Notes under the pieces: model-generated | The model's input: only the letters and a program-made list of their open reading frames with translations | Database searches by the model: none | What the model was told of the DNA's origin: nothing | From: an uncultured Clostridia bacterium | Lineage (GTDB): Bacteria > Bacillota > Clostridia > Oscillospirales > Acutalibacteraceae | Direction of reading: 5' to 3' | Assembly: GCA_947585745.1 (NCBI GenBank) | Contig: CANPXF010000015.1 | Location: 1 to 59,137, forward strand | DNA length: 59,137 nt | Shown here: positions 23,628 through 33,356 of the stretch, piece after piece | How positions within the stretch are numbered: position 1 is the stretch's first letter | Layout: the number at the start of each line of letters is the position of its first letter | Translations under genes and position numbers: made by a program

Positions 23628-25085
23628 ATGTATAAGAAAGGTCTTTCGGGGCGGTTAAAGCATCTCGACTTTCTTGTCTTGGATTTAATTTGCGTTAACA
23701 TTGCGTTTGTAATCGGAATTTTATTACAGCAATGCGGCGAAATAAACGCGATTTTTAGAGAAGAAGTAAGTAAATTTTTAATTATACTTAATATAATAGC
23801 TGTAGTTGTAGCTCTGTTGTCCGGAACGTATAATAACGTGCTTAAAAGGGGATATTACAGAGAGATAATAAGCGTTGCGCAGTATATAATAGTCTTATAT
23901 TTTGCGGCGGTTTTCTACCTGTTCGCGATTGAAAGCGACGCGTCGAAATCGCTTAGGGAAGTTGTCTATATATCTGCTGTGTTATCCTTTTTCTTGAGTT
24001 ATGTTTTTAGAAACGTTTGGAAAAAAATTGTGCGCTACAGAATTAAGCATTCGCCATCTCGCTCAATGCTTGTTGTGACTACAAGCAATATTGCGCAGAA
24101 GGTTGTAAGCAACCTGAAAAACGGCGAGCTTGAGGATTATAAAATCGCGGGTATTGTAATTATTGATAAAAACCTGACAGGCAAAAAAATCAAGGGTATT
24201 AACGTGGTCGCGAGCTCAAGCGACGCGGCGGATTATGTATGCCGTAAATGGGTTGACGAGGTTTTTGTTGACGTTCACGAAAGCTCCATTTATCCGAGCA
24301 GACTTATAAATCAGTTTGAAACTATGGGACTTGTTATCCACGAGCGCCTTGTAAACTTCTCCGTAAGAGAAACGAAACGGCAGATGGTTGAGAAAATCGG
24401 AGGCTACACCGTTTTGACTTCAACTATCAACACCGCGTCTGCCTGGCAACTTTTCGTTAAAAGAGCGTTCGATATTTTCGGCGCCGTCCTTGGTTGCGTT
24501 GTGACTTTAATAATATCAGTATTTGTAGCTCCGATGATTTATATAAAATCTCCGGGACCTATTTTCTTTAAGCAGATAAGGGTAGGAAAAAACGGAAAAA
24601 AATTCAAGCTTTATAAATTCCGCACGATGTATCCGAACGCCGAGGATAGGAAAAAGGAGCTTATGTCACAAAACCGCGTAAAAGACGGTATGATGTTTAA
24701 AGTCGAGTATGACGAGCGCATAATCGGCTGTAAACGCCTAAAAAACGGGAAAATCAAAAAAGGATTCGGGGGTTGGCTCAGAACTCTTTCCATTGATGAA
24801 TTTCCGCAGTTTTTTAATGTTCTTAAAGGCGATATGAGTTTGGTGGGAACGCGCCCGCCGACAGTTGACGAGTGGGAAAAGTACGAGCTTCATCACCGCG
24901 CGAGACTCGCAATTAAACCCGGTATTACGGGAATGTGGCAGGTAAACGGAAGAAGCGAAATCACGGACTTTGAAAAAGTGGTAAAGCTTGACACGGAATA
25001 CATACGCGATTGGCGAATAGTGCTTGATATAAAAATTCTTCTTAAAACCTTTGTAGCGGTTTTAAGAAGAGAAGGTTCAATGTAG
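23628..25085 (+). CDS. Undecaprenyl-phosphate sugar phosphotransferase (initiating enzyme)
   Basis: A 485-residue polyisoprenyl-phosphate hexose-1-phosphate transferase. It starts the repeating unit by putting a sugar phosphate on the lipid carrier. Four or five N-terminal helices (1-130) and a CoA-binding-like Rossmann domain (140-260) precede the catalytic domain from KRAFDIFGAVLG. The catalytic domain has PIFFKQIRVGKNGKKFKLYK, RTLSIDEFPQFFNVLKGDMS and LVGTRPP. It belongs to the WbaP/CpsE/EpsL group; the first sugar (glucose, galactose or another) cannot be read from sequence. Confidence 0.93.
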   Translation: MYKKGLSGRLKHLDFLVLDLICVNIAFVIGILLQQCGEINAIFREEVSKFLIILNIIAVVVALLSGTYNNVLKRGYYREIISVAQYIIVLYFAAVFYLFAIESDASKSLREVVYISAVLSFFLSYVFRNVWKKIVRYRIKHSPSRSMLVVTTSNIAQKVVSNLKNGELEDYKIAGIVIIDKNLTGKKIKGINVVASSSDAADYVCRKWVDEVFVDVHESSIYPSRLINQFETMGLVIHERLVNFSVRETKRQMVEKIGGYTVLTSTINTASAWQLFVKRAFDIFGAVLGCVVTLIISVFVAPMIYIKSPGPIFFKQIRVGKNGKKFKLYKFRTMYPNAEDRKKELMSQNRVKDGMMFKVEYDERIIGCKRLKNGKIKKGFGGWLRTLSIDEFPQFFNVLKGDMSLVGTRPPTVDEWEKYELHHRARLAIKPGITGMWQVNGRSEITDFEKVVKLDTEYIRDWRIVLDIKILLKTFVAVLRREGSM

Positions 25086-25092
25086 AAGTTTT

Positions 25093-25557
25093 ATGAGTAA
25101 AAAATGTAAAAAAGTATGTTTGGTCGGCTCGTCCGGAGGACATTTGACACATCTGTATATGCTGAAGCCCTTTTGGAAAGACAGGGAAAGAATTTGGGTT
25201 ACGTTTGATAAAGAGGACGCCAAAAGTGTCCTCAAAGGCGAGAAATTTTATTCTTGCTATTATCCTACAAACCGAAGTCTGAAGGCATTAATAATTAACA
25301 CGAGGCTCGCCTATAGGGTGCTTAGAAAAGAAAAGCCCGATTTAATTATCTCCTCGGGCGCGGCTGTGGCTGTTCCGTTTTTTTATTTAGGCAAGCTTTT
25401 CGGAGCAAAAACCGTTTACATCGAGGTTTTCGACAGGATTGACAGACCGACCGTTACGGGAAAAATGGTCTATCCCGTTACCGATAAATTTATAGTTCAA
25501 TGGGAAGAAATGAAGCAGGTCTATAAAAAGGCAATTAACTTGGGAAGTATATTCTGA
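25093..25557 (+). CDS. PssD-like (Alg14-type) glycosyltransferase subunit
   Basis: A 154-residue membrane-associating subunit that recruits the catalytic PssE partner, as eukaryotic Alg14 recruits Alg13. It starts KVCLVGSSGGHLTHLYML and has DLIISSGAAVAVPFFYLGK and the family ending RPTVTGKMVYPVTDKFIVQW. The two-gene order with the next ORF (7 bases away) is typical of clostridial and streptococcal loci. Confidence 0.9.
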   Translation: MSKKCKKVCLVGSSGGHLTHLYMLKPFWKDRERIWVTFDKEDAKSVLKGEKFYSCYYPTNRSLKALIINTRLAYRVLRKEKPDLIISSGAAVAVPFFYLGKLFGAKTVYIEVFDRIDRPTVTGKMVYPVTDKFIVQWEEMKQVYKKAINLGSIF

Positions 25558-25579
25558 TACGGTCTTGGAGGAAATAAAT

Positions 25580-26077
25580 GTGATATTTGTAACAGTCGGA
25601 ACCCACGAACAGCCAATGAACAGGCTTGTAAAGTATATTGATGACTTAAAATGCGGAAATTTGGACGAGGAAGTTGTTGTACAAACAGGTTTTTCGACCT
25701 ATGAGCCTAAGAACTGTAAGTGGGAAAGGCTATTTCCGTTTGAAAAAATGGAGGAGCTTTTAAGCCGTGCGAGAATTGTAATCACCCACGGCGGACCTTC
25801 GAGCTTTATTGCTTCTCTCCAAAAGGGTAAGATTCCGATTGTAGTTCCCAGAAAAAAAGATTTTGGCGAGCATATAAACGACCATCAGGTTGAATTTTGT
25901 CGGGCGGTCAAGCAACGCCGGGGAAATATAATTTTGGTTGAGGATATAGAAAAGCTTGGTAAGATTATAGAAAATTATGATGAAATTATAAAACAAATGC
26001 CGAGTGAATTAAAAAGCAACAACTCGTGTTTCTGTTTTGAATTTGAAAAAATTATAGACGCGATGTTTGGAGAATGA
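25580..26077 (+). CDS. PssE-like (Alg13-type) glycosyltransferase subunit
   Basis: A 165-residue catalytic partner of PssD that adds the second sugar. It shows FVTVGTHEQPMNRLVKYID at the start and the nucleotide-sugar-binding VITHGGPSSFI and PIVVPRKKDFGEHINDHQ. The frame is open five codons further upstream, but the GTG chosen gives the family-typical start and has GGAGG at 8 bases. The 3' end overlaps the region of the next gene. Confidence 0.9.
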   Translation: MIFVTVGTHEQPMNRLVKYIDDLKCGNLDEEVVVQTGFSTYEPKNCKWERLFPFEKMEELLSRARIVITHGGPSSFIASLQKGKIPIVVPRKKDFGEHINDHQVEFCRAVKQRRGNIILVEDIEKLGKIIENYDEIIKQMPSELKSNNSCFCFEFEKIIDAMFGE

Positions 26078-26079
26078 AT

Positions 26080-27201
26080 ATGAAAAAGGTCGGTATTTTA
26101 TCAATGCAAAGAATCGCTAACTACGGTTCTTTTTTGCAATCATACGGTCTTAAAAAGATTTTGGAAGAAATAGGATGCGATGTCGAATTTGTAGATTACC
26201 ATATCGGTAAACCTCTTGTAAAAAATGGTGAAAAGGTCGGAGCACGGCGTAAGCTACTCAAGGCTTTAGAAGTTTTTAAGGGAGCAGGCACGCTCAGTCA
26301 GAAATTTCAGTTTTTAAAATATAAAAAGAATTACGCGAAAAAATATTATCCAAAGCTTGGAATTAATGAAAATTATAATTATAATCCAAGGCTTGATGTT
26401 CTTGTTATCGGGAGCGACGAGGTTTTTAATTGCGTGCAGGATAATGCTAACGTCGGTTTTTCTCCCGAGCTTTTCGGAGCTGATAATAACGCTGACAGAG
26501 TTATAACATACGCGGCGTCTTTCGGTAATACCACTTTAAAAAAGCTGGAAGATTATAATATCAAGGGAAAAGTAGCAGGATGGTTAAATGACTTTGACGC
26601 TGTTTCGGTAAGAGATGTTAACAGCGGTAAAATTGTAGAAAATCTTTGCGGTAAAGACATAAGCTACAACCTTGACCCGGTTTTAATTTACGATTTCATA
26701 GGAAAATGTAAAAATATCCCGCAAAAGATTGATGACAAACGTTATATGCTGTTCTACGGTTATTCCGGAAGATTCAGCAAAGACGAGTGCGAAAAAATAA
26801 GGGATTTTGCCCGAAAAAGAGGGCTGAAGGTTTTCTGTATCGGCGGAATTCAAGATGTTTGCGATAAATTTATCGACTGCGACCCGTTTTCGGTTATTTC
26901 ATATTTTAAAAATGCCGAGTGCATCGTTACAGACACTTATCACGGAACGATTTTTTCCGTGATTACTCAGAGGCCTTTTGTATCTGTAATAAGAAAAAGC
27001 GGATATGGAAATTTTGAGAAGCTGAGCGATTTGCTTTGCCGTATTGGACTTGACGAGCGTATTCTTTCAGATATAAATGAGCTTGAAAGAAAAATTGATA
27101 AAAAAATAAACTACACCTCTGTGTTTAATGTAATTGAACAGGAAAGGGAAAAAAGCTACAGCTACCTAAAAAAACAAATTTTTCAAGCCGATTCAAACTA
27201 A
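26080..27201 (+). CDS. Polysaccharide pyruvyl transferase
   Basis: A 373-residue enzyme of the PS_pyruv_trans family (CsaB/GumL-like), which adds a pyruvate ketal from phosphoenolpyruvate to a sugar and so makes the polymer acidic. Markers are NYGSFLQSYGLKKIL, VIGSDEVFNC, TYAASFG, SVRDVNSG, LDPVLI and IVTDTYHGTIFSVI. The second ATG is chosen because GGAG lies seven bases before it; the first ATG is one base from it. The acceptor is unknown. Confidence 0.88.
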   Translation: MKKVGILSMQRIANYGSFLQSYGLKKILEEIGCDVEFVDYHIGKPLVKNGEKVGARRKLLKALEVFKGAGTLSQKFQFLKYKKNYAKKYYPKLGINENYNYNPRLDVLVIGSDEVFNCVQDNANVGFSPELFGADNNADRVITYAASFGNTTLKKLEDYNIKGKVAGWLNDFDAVSVRDVNSGKIVENLCGKDISYNLDPVLIYDFIGKCKNIPQKIDDKRYMLFYGYSGRFSKDECEKIRDFARKRGLKVFCIGGIQDVCDKFIDCDPFSVISYFKNAECIVTDTYHGTIFSVITQRPFVSVIRKSGYGNFEKLSDLLCRIGLDERILSDINELERKIDKKINYTSVFNVIEQEREKSYSYLKKQIFQADSN

Positions 27202-27273
27202 TGATAAAATGAAACAGGTAAATGCGCGCAATAGTGACGCTGTCCTGTATTTTTCCTTTTTGGAGGGTTAATT

Positions 27274-28464
27274 ATGATTGCAAAAAGGATTCCCGTTTTA
27301 TTTGAAAATGAAGAGGAATGTTGCGCCTGCGGCGCTTGCGAGAATATATGTCCCGCGCAGGCAATATCTTTTTGTGAAAATGAGAGCGGATTTTTATATC
27401 CTAAGATAGATGAAGAAAAATGTATCAGCTGTAAAAATTGCGTTAAAGTATGCGCCTTTAAAAACAAAACGGTTAAAAATTCACCGTTAGCGGTTTATGC
27501 GGCCATAGCAAAGGACGAGTCGATTCGTAAAAAATCCGCGTCAGGCGGAGTTTTTACCGCATTAGCCGAAAAGATTATCAAAGACGGCGGGATTGCGGCA
27601 GGCGTAGTAATGGATGAAAATTTTAATATCCACCATTCTTTTATAAGTAACGCTGACGATTTAAAAAAAATTCAAAATTCAAAATACGCGCAGAGTTCAA
27701 CGCGAAAAACCTTTTCACAAACAAAGGATTTCCTCGAAAGAGGCAAGACGGTACTTTATTCCGGAACGCCGTGCCAGATTGACGGACTGCTTAGTTTTTT
27801 GAAAAAGGATTATAATAATCTTATAACCGCCGATATTATTTGCCACGGTGTTCCCGGTAATAAAATGTTTTCCGATTATGTAAGCTCTTTAAAAAAGGAC
27901 GGAGAGGTTTCTGAATTCGTATTCAGGGAGAAAAAATTGGGCTGGGGTATAAATGCTGTAGCTAATATAAACGGAAAAAAGCGAAAGCTTTGGAACAGCG
28001 CTTCTCCGTATCTATATTATTTTACCAAGGGAGTTATATATAGAGAAAACTGCTATAAATGCAAATATGCCGACAGTCACAGACCTGCCGATTTATCGCT
28101 CGGAGATTACTGGGGTATTGAAAGACAGCATCCCGAATATCTTGACAAAAAAGACTGGAATGAGGCAAAGGGTATTTCGCTTGTTATAGCAAACACGAAA
28201 AAGGGCGTTGAGTTTTTAAATTCGGCGCAAAATGAAATTGAATTAAAGCCCTCAAGCTTTGAAAAGGCGTCCCATAGTAACGCACAGCTCAGACACCCAA
28301 GCGAAAGGCTCAACAGAGATGAAATAATTTCTGTTTATAAATCGGGCGGTTGGAGCGCGGTTGAAAATCATTTTAAAAGAAATATAGGGCTTAAAAGGTA
28401 CAAAAGCAGGGTAAAGTCCTTGATTCCGAAAACGATTAAGAGAAAGCTAAAAGCTAAGATGTAA
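27274..28464 (+). CDS. FrhB/FdhB-like iron-sulfur oxidoreductase
   Basis: A 396-residue protein with two 4Fe-4S ferredoxin motifs (CCACGACENICPAQ and CISCKNCVKVC) followed by N- and C-terminal domains of the coenzyme F420 hydrogenase/dehydrogenase beta family (SGTPCQIDGLLSFL, RENCYKCKYADSHRPADLSL, GDYWGIE). In polysaccharide loci this family usually sits next to a pyruvyl transferase, as here, and is thought to carry out a redox step on a sugar or pyruvyl group; that is inference. A weak hairpin (ACAGG/CCTGT) lies in the 72-base gap before it. Confidence 0.85.
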   Translation: MIAKRIPVLFENEEECCACGACENICPAQAISFCENESGFLYPKIDEEKCISCKNCVKVCAFKNKTVKNSPLAVYAAIAKDESIRKKSASGGVFTALAEKIIKDGGIAAGVVMDENFNIHHSFISNADDLKKIQNSKYAQSSTRKTFSQTKDFLERGKTVLYSGTPCQIDGLLSFLKKDYNNLITADIICHGVPGNKMFSDYVSSLKKDGEVSEFVFREKKLGWGINAVANINGKKRKLWNSASPYLYYFTKGVIYRENCYKCKYADSHRPADLSLGDYWGIERQHPEYLDKKDWNEAKGISLVIANTKKGVEFLNSAQNEIELKPSSFEKASHSNAQLRHPSERLNRDEIISVYKSGGWSAVENHFKRNIGLKRYKSRVKSLIPKTIKRKLKAKM

Positions 28465-28512
28465 TACGAATTTGTAATCATAAAATATACAGGGAATATT
28501 TAGTTTAAAGGG

Positions 28513-29643
28513 GTGAGAATTATTGCTGAAAATAAAAAAATATCGGTAGCAATGGTTGCCAATGATTTTCAATTAAACGGTATAAGCAGTGTAATAATGA
28601 ACTACTGTACCAATATTAATTCAGATAAGTTTAAGATAACGGTTATTGTCGGCGGAGAGGTAGCCCGCGCGCACCAAGAAGCTTGCGATGATATAGGAAT
28701 AAGTATCATTAAGCTTCCAAACCGCAAGAAAAGTCCGTTGTCATTTTTTAAGGCTCTAAAAAAGACATTTAAAGAGGAGCATTTTGATATAGTTCACGTT
28801 CACGGGGTTCAGTCGGCAATAGCTGTGGAGCTTTTTATTGCGAAGCTCAGCGGGATAAAAGTCCGTATTGCTCACAGCCACAACACGACCTGTAGAAATA
28901 TAAGACTGCATAAGCTTATGATGAATTTATTTAAAAGAGTATATACAGGCGCCTTTGCCTGCGGAGAAATGGCGGGAAAGTGGCTTTTTGAGAACGGACA
29001 GTTTGTTGTTATTCCAAACGGCTTTGTAACCGAAAAATTTACATTTGATTCCAATATCAGAGCGGAGATACGAAAGGAACTCGCCCTAAAGAACGAGCCT
29101 GTTATCGGTCATATCGGAAGATTTAATCAACAGAAAAATCAGGAATATTTGCTTAAAATTTTTGAATGTATCGCTAAGGAAAACAAGAAAGCCGTTTTAC
29201 TTATGGTCGGCACGGGACCGGATTTTAAAGAAATAAAAGAACGGGTAAAGTCCCACCCGTATAAGGATAGAATTATTCTTTACGGAGAAACTTCTGAACC
29301 CGAAAAAATGTATATGGCAATGGATATTTTTGTATTTCCCTCAAGATACGAGGGACTTCCTGTATCGTTGTTAGAGGCGCAGATAAGCGGACTGCCCTGC
29401 GTTGTATCAGACGTTATCACGAAAGAGGTTAAGCTTTGTGATAATTATAAATCCCTTTCTATCAATGACCGACCTCAGGCATGGGCTGATGTGGTTTTAA
29501 GAAACACCTCAAAGTGGTTGAATAATTCCAGGACTGATTTTTATACTCAAAATATAGAAAAAATTAAGAGCTTTGATATAAAAGAAAATGTTAAACTGCT
29601 TGAGAGATTATATACGGAATATTATAATGAGGCTTACGCTTAA
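28513..29643 (+). CDS. Glycosyltransferase family 4
   Basis: A 376-residue retaining GT-B glycosyltransferase: N-terminal DFQLNGISSVIMNYCTNI and the HVHGVQSAI stretch, central AHSHNTT, and C-terminal IGHIGRFNQQKNQEYLL with the donor-binding ...FPSRYEGLPVSLLEAQ. The start is uncertain. The GTG at 28513 overlaps the apparent RBS AAAGGGG and there is no ATG until codon 14; an in-frame ATT at 28522 would have ideal spacing. Donor and linkage unknown. Confidence 0.88.
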   Translation: MRIIAENKKISVAMVANDFQLNGISSVIMNYCTNINSDKFKITVIVGGEVARAHQEACDDIGISIIKLPNRKKSPLSFFKALKKTFKEEHFDIVHVHGVQSAIAVELFIAKLSGIKVRIAHSHNTTCRNIRLHKLMMNLFKRVYTGAFACGEMAGKWLFENGQFVVIPNGFVTEKFTFDSNIRAEIRKELALKNEPVIGHIGRFNQQKNQEYLLKIFECIAKENKKAVLLMVGTGPDFKEIKERVKSHPYKDRIILYGETSEPEKMYMAMDIFVFPSRYEGLPVSLLEAQISGLPCVVSDVITKEVKLCDNYKSLSINDRPQAWADVVLRNTSKWLNNSRTDFYTQNIEKIKSFDIKENVKLLERLYTEYYNEAYA

Positions 29644-29684
29644 ATCGCTTAGCCGAATGGGCGAAATTTATAGGAGGATTAAAT

Positions 29685-30116
29685 ATGAGCAAGTATAAAA
29701 TAGGTTACACCTGCGGTGTATTTGACCTTTTCCATGTCGGACATTTAAACCTGCTTGAACGTTGCAAGGAACAGTGCGATTATCTTATAGTAGGGGTTTG
29801 CGACGATAAATATGTCAGAGATATAAAGCATAAGGAGCCTGTATATGACGAAAAACAGCGCGCAAGAATTTTAAACGCGCTGAAGGTTGTAGATAAGGCT
29901 GAAATTGTTACAATCGAGGAAACCGACGATAAAATTTTAGCGTGGAATAAATTTCAATTTGACGTGCTTTTTTCCGGCGATGACTGGAAGGACAGCGAGC
30001 GTTATAAAAAAACAGAAGAGCAATTCAAAAAACTCGGCGCAAGCATAGAATATCTTCCTTATACTAAAGGAATAAGCACCTCACAGATAAAGGAAAACTT
30101 GAGTAAAAATCATTAA
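29685..30116 (+). CDS. tagD: Glycerol-3-phosphate cytidylyltransferase
   Basis: A 143-residue enzyme that makes CDP-glycerol from CTP and glycerol 3-phosphate. The signature GVFDLFHVGHLNLLERC contains the HxGH nucleotide-binding motif, and YTKGISTSQI near the end matches the RTxGISTT motif. Length fits TagD. No CDP-glycerol polymerase (TagF) is in the locus, so CDP-glycerol probably decorates the polysaccharide, perhaps through the LicD-family protein encoded downstream. RBS AGGAGG. Confidence 0.92.
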   Translation: MSKYKIGYTCGVFDLFHVGHLNLLERCKEQCDYLIVGVCDDKYVRDIKHKEPVYDEKQRARILNALKVVDKAEIVTIEETDDKILAWNKFQFDVLFSGDDWKDSERYKKTEEQFKKLGASIEYLPYTKGISTSQIKENLSKNH

Positions 30117-30157
30117 TATGTTATTATAATTTAAGCTTAAAAATGAGGAGGGATTGT

Positions 30158-31162
30158 TTGAGCTGTAAATTTAGTATAATTATTCCGGTTTATAATGTTG
30201 AAAAATATCTTAAAACTTGTATAGAAAGTATTTTAAATCAGAAATTTACGGACTTCGAGCTTATCCTTGTAAATAACGGCTCAACCGACAGCTGTCCGTC
30301 TATATGTGAAAAATACGCTCAGTCAGACGGTCGTATAAAAGTTATAAACAAAGAGAAAAATCAAGGATTGTTTATGGCGAGAAAATCCGGAATTAAAGAG
30401 GCTGACGGTGAGTATATAGTTCATATTGACGGCGATGATTCCTGCACGGAGGATTTGCTCAGCGCCCTTAATGAAAATATTAATGAATATGAACCCGATT
30501 TAATTATATATAACTACAAAAGAATTGACGAAAACGATAACTATGTAGATACAAATATTTCTCCATTGGGTATAGGAAAACGCCTGTTTATCGGTGATGA
30601 TAAAAAAGATATATTAAAAAAAATGATTGAAACTCATAAGCTGAACAATATCTGGATAAAGTGCGCAAAGAAGAGGATTTACGATGAAGTTGAAACCTCA
30701 GAATATGATGAGGTTATGATGGGAGAGGATATAATATATTCAATCATGATGTTAAAAAACTCGGACAGAGTTCTAACAACTTCAGAACCTCTTTATAATT
30801 ACAGAATTAACCGTGACAGTGCATCCAGAAGAATGAGGACTAAATATATTTATGATTTTTTAAAAACTCAGAAGTATTTTTTTCAAACTATCGAGAGTTT
30901 AAACTATGATGATTTAAAACGGCTTTTTGTCCGCAAATATGTTCATAGCGTTTGTAATTATCTTATGAAACTGCATCTTTTAAACAGCTTTTCGCAGTAC
31001 AAAAAGATATATTTGGATGCAAAAAATTCCCAAATACAAAAAACGATAATAACCTATAAAAGGAAATGGGGATTTGCCAATACTGCGTCGTGGATTGTAT
31101 GTAATCCGATATTTTATCCTATATCAAAGCTGATGGCAAAGCTTTATTACAAAAGCGTATGA
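30158..31162 (+). CDS. Glycosyltransferase family 2
   Basis: A 334-residue GT-A enzyme with the standard N-terminus FSIIIPVYNVEKYLKTCIES, LVNNGSTDSC and the metal-binding HIDGDDSCTEDL. The frame opens at an ATG at 30143, but that ATG overlaps the RBS GAGGAGGG; a TTG at 30158 has correct spacing and gives the family-typical start, so it is preferred. This part of the locus is notably AT-rich, as is usual for variable polysaccharide genes. Confidence 0.87.
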   Translation: MSCKFSIIIPVYNVEKYLKTCIESILNQKFTDFELILVNNGSTDSCPSICEKYAQSDGRIKVINKEKNQGLFMARKSGIKEADGEYIVHIDGDDSCTEDLLSALNENINEYEPDLIIYNYKRIDENDNYVDTNISPLGIGKRLFIGDDKKDILKKMIETHKLNNIWIKCAKKRIYDEVETSEYDEVMMGEDIIYSIMMLKNSDRVLTTSEPLYNYRINRDSASRRMRTKYIYDFLKTQKYFFQTIESLNYDDLKRLFVRKYVHSVCNYLMKLHLLNSFSQYKKIYLDAKNSQIQKTIITYKRKWGFANTASWIVCNPIFYPISKLMAKLYYKSV

Positions 31163-31171
31163 GGTGATTTA

Positions 31172-32071
31172 ATGAAGATTGCCGTATTGGTTGTAACCTA
31201 TAATAGAAAAGAACTATTAGCGGAAAATATTTCGGCAATAACTACTCAAAGCTACAGAGATTTTGACTTTTATATTTGTGATAACGCAAGCACAGACGGC
31301 ACTGCTGATTTAGTAAAGGCTATGGCAAAAAACGACAGCAGAATAAAATATTATAATACGGGCTCCAACCTGGGCGGCGCGGGAGGATTTGCTTTCGGAC
31401 TCAATATTATTTTGCAAAAGGATTATGATTATTGTTGGATGATGGACGATGATTCTATTCCCGAGTATGATTCTCTTGAAAGGCTTATTAAAACCGCCGA
31501 GCTTCTTGGAAAGGATAATTTCTCTTTCTTGGCAAATAATGTGCTCTGGACTGACAAAACACCCTGCAAGATGAATAAATGCCCCGCGTTAAGAGAGCCG
31601 AACAAATTTGAAAAGGAAAACGGGATTGTTCCTATAAACAGATGCTCATTTGTAGGCTGTTTTATTAATGCGGATGTTGCAAAAAAAGCGGGGCTTCCGT
31701 TTAAAGAATTTTTTATCTACGGCGATGATACCGAGTACACATTAAGGCTAAATAAATATAAAGAGTCTTATTGGGTAAAGGAAAGTATTATTATTCATAA
31801 AATGCCGAATAATGTTAGGATAGGTATCGCGGAGGCCATTGCGGATAGAATTGAACGGTATGAATATGAGTACAGAAACTTAATTTATATTCACAGAAAT
31901 TACTGGAAATATTCTTGGGGAAAAATAATATTTCTCTATATTAAAGAATGCGCAAAAGTCATATTAAGGGCTAAAGATAATCGTTTTAAGCGCTTAAAAA
32001 TGATTATCGTCGGCTTTAAAAAAGGAATAAAGTTTAGTCCCAAAGTCCTTTTTCCCGGACAAGAGTGGTGA
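31172..32071 (+). CDS. Glycosyltransferase family 2 (rhamnosyl/galactofuranosyl type)
   Basis: A 299-residue GT2 with IAVLVVTYNRKELLAENI, FYICDNASTDGT, NLGGAGGFAFG and the acidic metal site WMMDDDSIPE. The GGAGGF and DDD pattern is that of the rhamnosyl- and galactofuranosyltransferase-like branch. Given the UDP-galactopyranose mutase gene at 35832, transfer of galactofuranose is plausible but inferred. Confidence 0.87.
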   Translation: MKIAVLVVTYNRKELLAENISAITTQSYRDFDFYICDNASTDGTADLVKAMAKNDSRIKYYNTGSNLGGAGGFAFGLNIILQKDYDYCWMMDDDSIPEYDSLERLIKTAELLGKDNFSFLANNVLWTDKTPCKMNKCPALREPNKFEKENGIVPINRCSFVGCFINADVAKKAGLPFKEFFIYGDDTEYTLRLNKYKESYWVKESIIIHKMPNNVRIGIAEAIADRIERYEYEYRNLIYIHRNYWKYSWGKIIFLYIKECAKVILRAKDNRFKRLKMIIVGFKKGIKFSPKVLFPGQEW

Positions 32072-32075
32072 AAAT

Positions 32076-33287
32076 ATGGTAAAAATAAAATTTAAGGCAA
32101 ATGAAATTTTTTATTTTACAGCTTACTTTTTGCTTTGCATATCAACCATAGTGTACACGGATTCATTTTTATCAGGGCTTTTTCCGAGCGGAAGCAATAC
32201 TTTCATCAGATACTCGGCTTTGATATTGTTTATGCTGTCGCTTTTGCAAAACAAATGGAGATTGCTTGAATTTCTCATTTGGGGACTTATCAGCTCGGCG
32301 GTTCTGGCAGCCTCGATACTTTCCGACAGACCGATGCTCGCTATTTATATTTTAGCGATTGTTGCAGGAAGAAATATTGAATTTGAGAAGATAAAGAAAT
32401 TTGTAATTATTTCAAATATTATATGTACGTTAATCGTTTTGGGAAGCTGCGCTTTGGGCTTTATTCCCAATAAGATTTACAATCACGTTAACACAAAAGG
32501 CTTAACCCAGGCTAATTCATTGGGTTTCACATATTACAGTACTTTTTCTATTATTGCGTTTCTTGTTTCAACCTTAATACTTTCATTAAAGAACAGGAAA
32601 TTCAGGAGCTGGCCCTGTATATTCATTTTGTTGGTTGTAAACTTCATAGTCTATGAGCTTTCAACTACACGACTGACCTTTATACTGTTTTTAGCTGAGA
32701 TTGTTTTGGTAATCTTTATTAGCAAGTACAATTTACTTAATATTAGGAATAACAGAGTATGGCGTACTGTTGCAACGGTAGCCTTCCCGTTCTTTGCGGG
32801 AACTTGTTTATGGATTTCATATAAGTTTAGTCATAAAATTGATTGGATGAGAGATCTTAATTCTCTTTTAAACGGGAGACTCGTATTTAGCCAACAAGGA
32901 ATTTTTAAATATAAACTGTCTCTTTTGGGACAAAAAATAGAAATGGTAGGAGGGGCTGATATTGCAAACAGCAGAAAACAGCTTCAATATTTTTATATCG
33001 ACAGTGGGTACGTATATACGCTTTTAGCGTATGGCGTTATTGTCTTTTCTCTTTTGATAATAGGATATTCGCTTATATTCAGAACCGCTGTAATTAAGGG
33101 AGATATGGGACTGTTTGTATGCTGTTCTCTGATTTGTATTTACGCGCTTATTAACAATATGCTGATAAATATTGAAATGAACCCGTTTTTAATTTTAGTT
33201 CCCGCGATTTTAACCGAGGGCAGTTACCGTATGAATTATTCACGATTAAAAAAACATCATAAGCGGTTAAAGCTCATAAAGAACTAA
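32076..33287 (+). CDS. Probable polysaccharide polymerase (Wzy)
   Basis: A 403-residue integral membrane protein with about ten helices and a long loop between about 260 and 310 (DWMRDLNSLLNGRLVFSQQG). The segment LNGRLVFSQ resembles the O-antigen ligase/Wzy loop motif (xxGRxxxW/Y). Sequence similarity in this family is always low, so the call rests on topology and on position between glycosyltransferases and the flippase. Confidence 0.75.
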   Translation: MVKIKFKANEIFYFTAYFLLCISTIVYTDSFLSGLFPSGSNTFIRYSALILFMLSLLQNKWRLLEFLIWGLISSAVLAASILSDRPMLAIYILAIVAGRNIEFEKIKKFVIISNIICTLIVLGSCALGFIPNKIYNHVNTKGLTQANSLGFTYYSTFSIIAFLVSTLILSLKNRKFRSWPCIFILLVVNFIVYELSTTRLTFILFLAEIVLVIFISKYNLLNIRNNRVWRTVATVAFPFFAGTCLWISYKFSHKIDWMRDLNSLLNGRLVFSQQGIFKYKLSLLGQKIEMVGGADIANSRKQLQYFYIDSGYVYTLLAYGVIVFSLLIIGYSLIFRTAVIKGDMGLFVCCSLICIYALINNMLINIEMNPFLILVPAILTEGSYRMNYSRLKKHHKRLKLIKN

Positions 33288-33356
33288 AGACCGTTATCCG
33301 AAGCGAAAAAATATCGGAATATCCTGATAATTAATAGGTAAGGAGATTCTTGATAA

